64,000 nt of DNA from assembly GCF_034119865.1 (NCBI RefSeq), contig NZ_CP139421.1:3410001-3474000 (forward strand). The letters run 5' to 3'. The notes under the pieces are model-generated. The model saw nothing but the letters and a program-made list of their open reading frames with translations, ran no database searches and was not told where the DNA came from. Below, piece by piece: positions 62,406 to 64,000 of the stretch. The stretch's first letter is position 1. The number at the start of each line of letters is the position of its first letter. A program made the translations under genes and the position numbers. The DNA is from Algoriphagus sp. NG3 (GTDB taxonomy: Bacteria; Bacteroidota; Bacteroidia; Cytophagales; Cyclobacteriaceae).

Positions 62406-63974
62406 ATGATGAATACTTTTCAATACGGCCAAGATCATCTTACAGTAAGCATGGCCTTGCAACTCGCTAGAAAAGAGACAAAAGGCGTCTTTTCTCCGGA
62501 AACCCGTGACAAAGTGCGGGCTTCTGCCCTTGCTGTTGCCAACATCGCCAAAGGAGAAAAGGCTGTCTATGGCATCAATACAGGTTTTGGCCCGCTTTGT
62601 ACCAGTAAAATCTCAGCAGCTGATACGCAGACTTTACAAGAAAATCTACTTAAAAGCCATGCTGTTGGTTTGGGGGAACCCGTTCCTTTGGAGATTTCCA
62701 AGTTGATGCTCGTATTGAAACTTCAGGCCTTGGCACAGGGATTTTCAGGCATACGATTAGAAACCCTTGAAAGGATGATCTGGATGCTGGAAAATGAGGT
62801 GATCCCCGTTGTACCAATTCAAGGTTCCGTAGGGGCTTCAGGAGATCTGGCTCCTCTTTCCCACTTGTTTTTACCACTGTTAGGATTAGGAAAAGTTCAT
62901 TTTGGAGGTGAGATACAGCACACATCTGAAGTTTTTAAGAAGCTTGGGATGAAGGCACTTTCCCTTGGTCCAAAAGAAGGTTTGGCTTTGATCAACGGAA
63001 CCCAATTTATGGCGGCATACGGTGTGAAAATCGTGGATCGCTTACATAATTTGCTCGTGCATGCAGATATCACAGGAGCGATGATGATTGAAGGATTGAT
63101 GGGTTCAATCAAGCCCTTTTCAGCGGAACTACATCAATTAAGACCATTCCCGGGAAATAAACATGTAGCCCAGACTATATTGAATTTGCTTCATGAGTCC
63201 GAAATCGTCAATTCCCACCTGGATTGCGCGCGGGTTCAGGATCCATATTCCTTACGCTGCATGCCACAGGTACACGGAGCTTCGAGAAATGCATGGCTTC
63301 ACCTGAAAGATGCCATTGAAACTGAGATCAATTCCGTGACGGATAATCCAGTCGTTTTCAGTGAAGACCATACCATTTCCGGAGGCAGTTTTCATGGGCA
63401 ACCGATCGCATTGCCATTGGATTACGCCTGTCTTGCTGCTTCTGAATTGGGGAATATTTCTGACAGAAGGATCTATCTTTCACTGGAAGGAGATACGCCG
63501 GGAGTACCGAAATTATTATTGAAAGAAACAGGCCTGAATTCAGGCTTGATGATACCTCAATACACCACGGCGGCTTTGGCTTCAGAAAACAAAGGACTTT
63601 GCTTTCCGGCATCCGCAGACAGCATCCCTACTTCTCTAGGCCAGGAAGATCATGTAAGCATGGGTTCGATTGGGGCAAGAAAAGCTTTAAGGGTGATTGA
63701 AAATGTGGAGAAGATCTTGGGAATAGAGTTGTTTTATGCTGCCCAGGCTATGGATTTCCATGCACCGTTGAAATCAGGAAAAGTAATGACAGCGATCCAT
63801 GAGCATGTACGAACCAAAATCACTCCTGTAATAAATGACCGGGTGATGACCGAAGATATGGAAGCTGCAATCGCTATGATCCAAAGCGGCGAATTGGTTC
63901 TCCTAGCGAACCAAACGGCGAAAGCGGAAGGCTTGCCTTATGAAACTGAGTGGAGTGAAATGTTTGATTATTAA
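62406..63974 (+). CDS. hutH: histidine ammonia-lyase
   Basis: Deaminates histidine to urocanate, the first step of histidine breakdown, in the cytoplasm. Protein of 522 residues; two ATG codons at 62406 and 62409 are equivalent starts. The electrophilic MIO cofactor arises from A144-S145-G146 in GSVGASGDLAPLSH, Y55 lies in YGINTGFGPL, and the SHA motif (84-86) carries the His expected for histidine or tyrosine lyases rather than phenylalanine lyases. Histidine is favoured over tyrosine by overall length and motifs. The rest of the hut pathway would be downstream of the window, if clustered at all. Confidence 0.94.
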   Translation: MMNTFQYGQDHLTVSMALQLARKETKGVFSPETRDKVRASALAVANIAKGEKAVYGINTGFGPLCTSKISAADTQTLQENLLKSHAVGLGEPVPLEISKLMLVLKLQALAQGFSGIRLETLERMIWMLENEVIPVVPIQGSVGASGDLAPLSHLFLPLLGLGKVHFGGEIQHTSEVFKKLGMKALSLGPKEGLALINGTQFMAAYGVKIVDRLHNLLVHADITGAMMIEGLMGSIKPFSAELHQLRPFPGNKHVAQTILNLLHESEIVNSHLDCARVQDPYSLRCMPQVHGASRNAWLHLKDAIETEINSVTDNPVVFSEDHTISGGSFHGQPIALPLDYACLAASELGNISDRRIYLSLEGDTPGVPKLLLKETGLNSGLMIPQYTTAALASENKGLCFPASADSIPTSLGQEDHVSMGSIGARKALRVIENVEKILGIELFYAAQAMDFHAPLKSGKVMTAIHEHVRTKITPVINDRVMTEDMEAAIAMIQSGELVLLANQTAKAEGLPYETEWSEMFDY

Positions 63975-63982
63975 AATATTAG

Positions 63983-64000
63983 CCCGCAGATTCCCGCAGA
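63983..64000 (+). repeat. 10-bp tandem repeat running off the window
   Basis: CCCGCAGATT followed at once by CCCGCAGA. This looks like the first units of a longer intergenic repeat that continues beyond the window. Confidence 0.45.

Noticed and set aside
1..64000. CRISPR arrays, tRNA or rRNA genes, insertion sequences, prophage
   Set aside because: Looked for in all gaps; no repeat-spacer pattern, cloverleaf, transposase or phage structural gene was seen.

Overview
The window comes from a chromosome of a Bacteroidota bacterium, most likely family Cyclobacteriaceae (Algoriphagus-like; an inference from gene content and sequence style, not from a marker gene). The evidence is three SusC/SusD outer-membrane uptake pairs, a type III glutamine synthetase, Bacteroidota-type putative porin, the menaquinone genes menF and menD, A-rich leaders without clear Shine-Dalgarno sites, and several promoters of the Bacteroidota form TTG-N18/19-TAnnTTTG. 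The DNA is moderately AT-rich. I see no rRNA, tRNA, insertion sequence, prophage or CRISPR array.

Layout. 1-9.9 kb: two tandem susCD pairs on the minus strand (the first susD is cut by the window edge); both susC genes have the same promoter core. 10.3-18.0 kb: glnN, the divergent tRNA methylthiotransferase mtaB, a large AsmA-like protein and a DUF805 membrane protein, with a heptanucleotide repeat between mtaB and the AsmA gene. 18.2-20.2 kb: a eukaryotic-type glycogen branching enzyme. 20.4-24.8 kb: an M14-type deacylase converging on an operon of a very acidic small protein, a DUF1704/QEGLA metalloprotease and an ATP-grasp ligase. 24.9-32.1 kb: envelope and stress genes (M23 lipoprotein, large catalase, small lipoprotein, AI-2E transporter, sugar-dehydrogenase-like lipoprotein). 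32.3-36.4 kb: non-homologous end-joining operon (lipid kinase, Ku, LigD). 36.5-42.6 kb: surE, then a four-gene biosynthetic operon (SbnA-like synthase, FAD/NAD(P) protein, fold-III PLP decarboxylase, DUF3891). 42.6-47.1 kb: a third susCD pair. 47.4-57.0 kb: housekeeping and envelope genes (SDR, Rho-N protein, ABC permease, miaE, porin, lpxK, Nif3, zinc-ribbon protein, phosphatase). 57.1-60.4 kb: menaquinone genes. 60.4-64 kb: a membrane-anchored HTH regulator and a divergent LysR/hutH pair.

The two strongest candidates for something undescribed are the acidic protein/QEGLA protease/ATP-grasp operon, whose enzyme logic resembles reversible C-terminal amino-acid ligation, and the SbnA/FAD/PLP/DUF3891 operon, which looks like a diamino-acid pathway lacking the usual SbnB and siderophore synthetases. 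At the RNA level, two terminators are embedded in the coding end of a convergent neighbour, and a strong plus-strand terminator without a gene lies upstream of the third susC.
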